Source: Candidatus Pacearchaeota archaeon RBG_13_36_9
Lineage (GTDB): Archaea; Nanobdellota; Nanobdellia; Pacearchaeales; GW2011-AR1
Reading direction: 5' to 3'
DNA: 12,403 bases
NCBI GenBank assembly: GCA_001786395.1
Contig: MFWN01000046.1
Span: 1 to 12,403, forward strand
Of this stretch, positions 12,113-12,403 are shown in pieces. Numbering within the stretch: the stretch's first letter is position 1; every line of letters begins with the position of its first letter. The translations under genes and the position numbers were made by a program. The notes below the pieces were generated by a model. That model searched no databases, had not been told where the DNA came from, and saw only the letters and a list, made by a program, of their open reading frames with translations.

Positions 12113-12385
12113 TCATCTAGAAGTCTTAGTCGCTTCTTCCACTACTCTTCTTAGTTCATCACTAATTGTTGACATTAACTTTCCACTATCTCTCTCTAGC
12201 TTTTCTGCTGAATTTTTAAGCCTTCTTGAATCTTCTACTAATTTATCTAATCTAGCAGATAATTCCTCAAACTTTGCAACATAGTCTGGAGTTTGTATTC
12301 TGCTGGATGCGTAACCTCCTGCAAATCCGACAACTGCTGATACTATTAATAAAGTAGGTACAAGATAATTAAGTAAATTTCTCAT
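12113..12385 (-). CDS. 90-aa membrane-anchored coiled-coil protein
   Basis: Residues about 5-25 form one hydrophobic helix rich in Val, Leu and Gly (with the FAGGYA small-residue stretch), and residues about 34-85 form a long charged amphipathic helix with heptad-like Leu spacing (FEELSARLDKLVEDSRRLKN...). This predicts a single-pass membrane protein with a coiled-coil domain, similar in plan to small bacterial and archaeal envelope proteins of the DUF948-like type, though I claim no family. The short basic N-terminus (MRN) suggests the coil lies outside. No other in-frame Met precedes the membrane helix. A TATA-like TTTAAAATA lies only about 12 bases upstream, too close for a leaderless start, so the true promoter is probably beyond the window. 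The gene converges on the 127-aa gene with a 4-base gap. Confidence 0.7.
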   Translation of the reverse strand: MRNLLNYLVPTLLIVSAVVGFAGGYASSRIQTPDYVAKFEELSARLDKLVEDSRRLKNSAEKLERDSGKLMSTISDELRRVVEEATKTSR

Positions 12386-12403
12386 TTTATTGTATTTTAA
12401 AGA

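Noticed and set aside
1..12403. Insertion sequence, integrase site, CRISPR array or prophage
   Set aside because: No transposase or integrase motif, no terminal inverted repeats and no regularly spaced repeats were seen.

Overview
The window reads as chromosome of an AT-rich archaeon, most likely a small-genome DPANN-type lineage (Woesearchaeota or Pacearchaeota-like). The basis is the promoters: most genes have a TTTATAAA-like TATA box centred about 24-27 bases before the start codon, which leaves almost no leader. Other signs are frequent AGA/AGG/ATA codons, GTG starts, short gaps, surface proteins with MopE-like and cadherin-like domains, and an exported protein with the SGNAVY sequence after its membrane segment. 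The lineage is inference. No rRNA, tRNA, CRISPR, insertion sequence or phage gene was seen.

Layout. Positions 1-3451 hold a cell-surface pair on the plus strand: the C-terminal end of a membrane-anchored protein, coupled by a GTGA overlap to a 1084-aa multidomain surface protein. A two-zinc-ribbon protein converges on it (3448-3843, minus); the two stop codons share TTAA. A 314-bp gap with several promoter-like elements follows. Next come an unrecognised 369-aa protein (4158-5267), a membrane-anchored PepSY-like protein (5361-5876) and a 26-aa one-helix microprotein starting directly after its stop (5877-5957).

The minus strand then carries a Fic-family AMP transferase with tandem winged-helix domains (6032-7270) and an operon of the HtpX membrane metalloprotease with a small ferredoxin:thioredoxin-reductase-like iron-sulphur protein (8655-7472), joined by a second GTGA overlap.

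Divergent from htpX, four plus-strand genes each have their own promoter: a compact Hanks-type protein kinase (8746-9486), a 134-aa unknown (9557-9961), a 542-aa protein with a transglutaminase-like Cys-His-Asp triad (10050-11678) and a 127-aa unknown (11725-12108). A 90-aa membrane-anchored coiled-coil protein (12113-12385, minus) closes the window.

Together the window is rich in surface or envelope proteins and protein-modifying enzymes: HtpX proteolysis, kinase phosphorylation, Fic AMPylation and a putative transglutaminase or thiol protease. The strongest candidate for something undescribed is the kinase, 134-aa, transglutaminase-like and 127-aa run. That these genes work together is inferred from proximity only.
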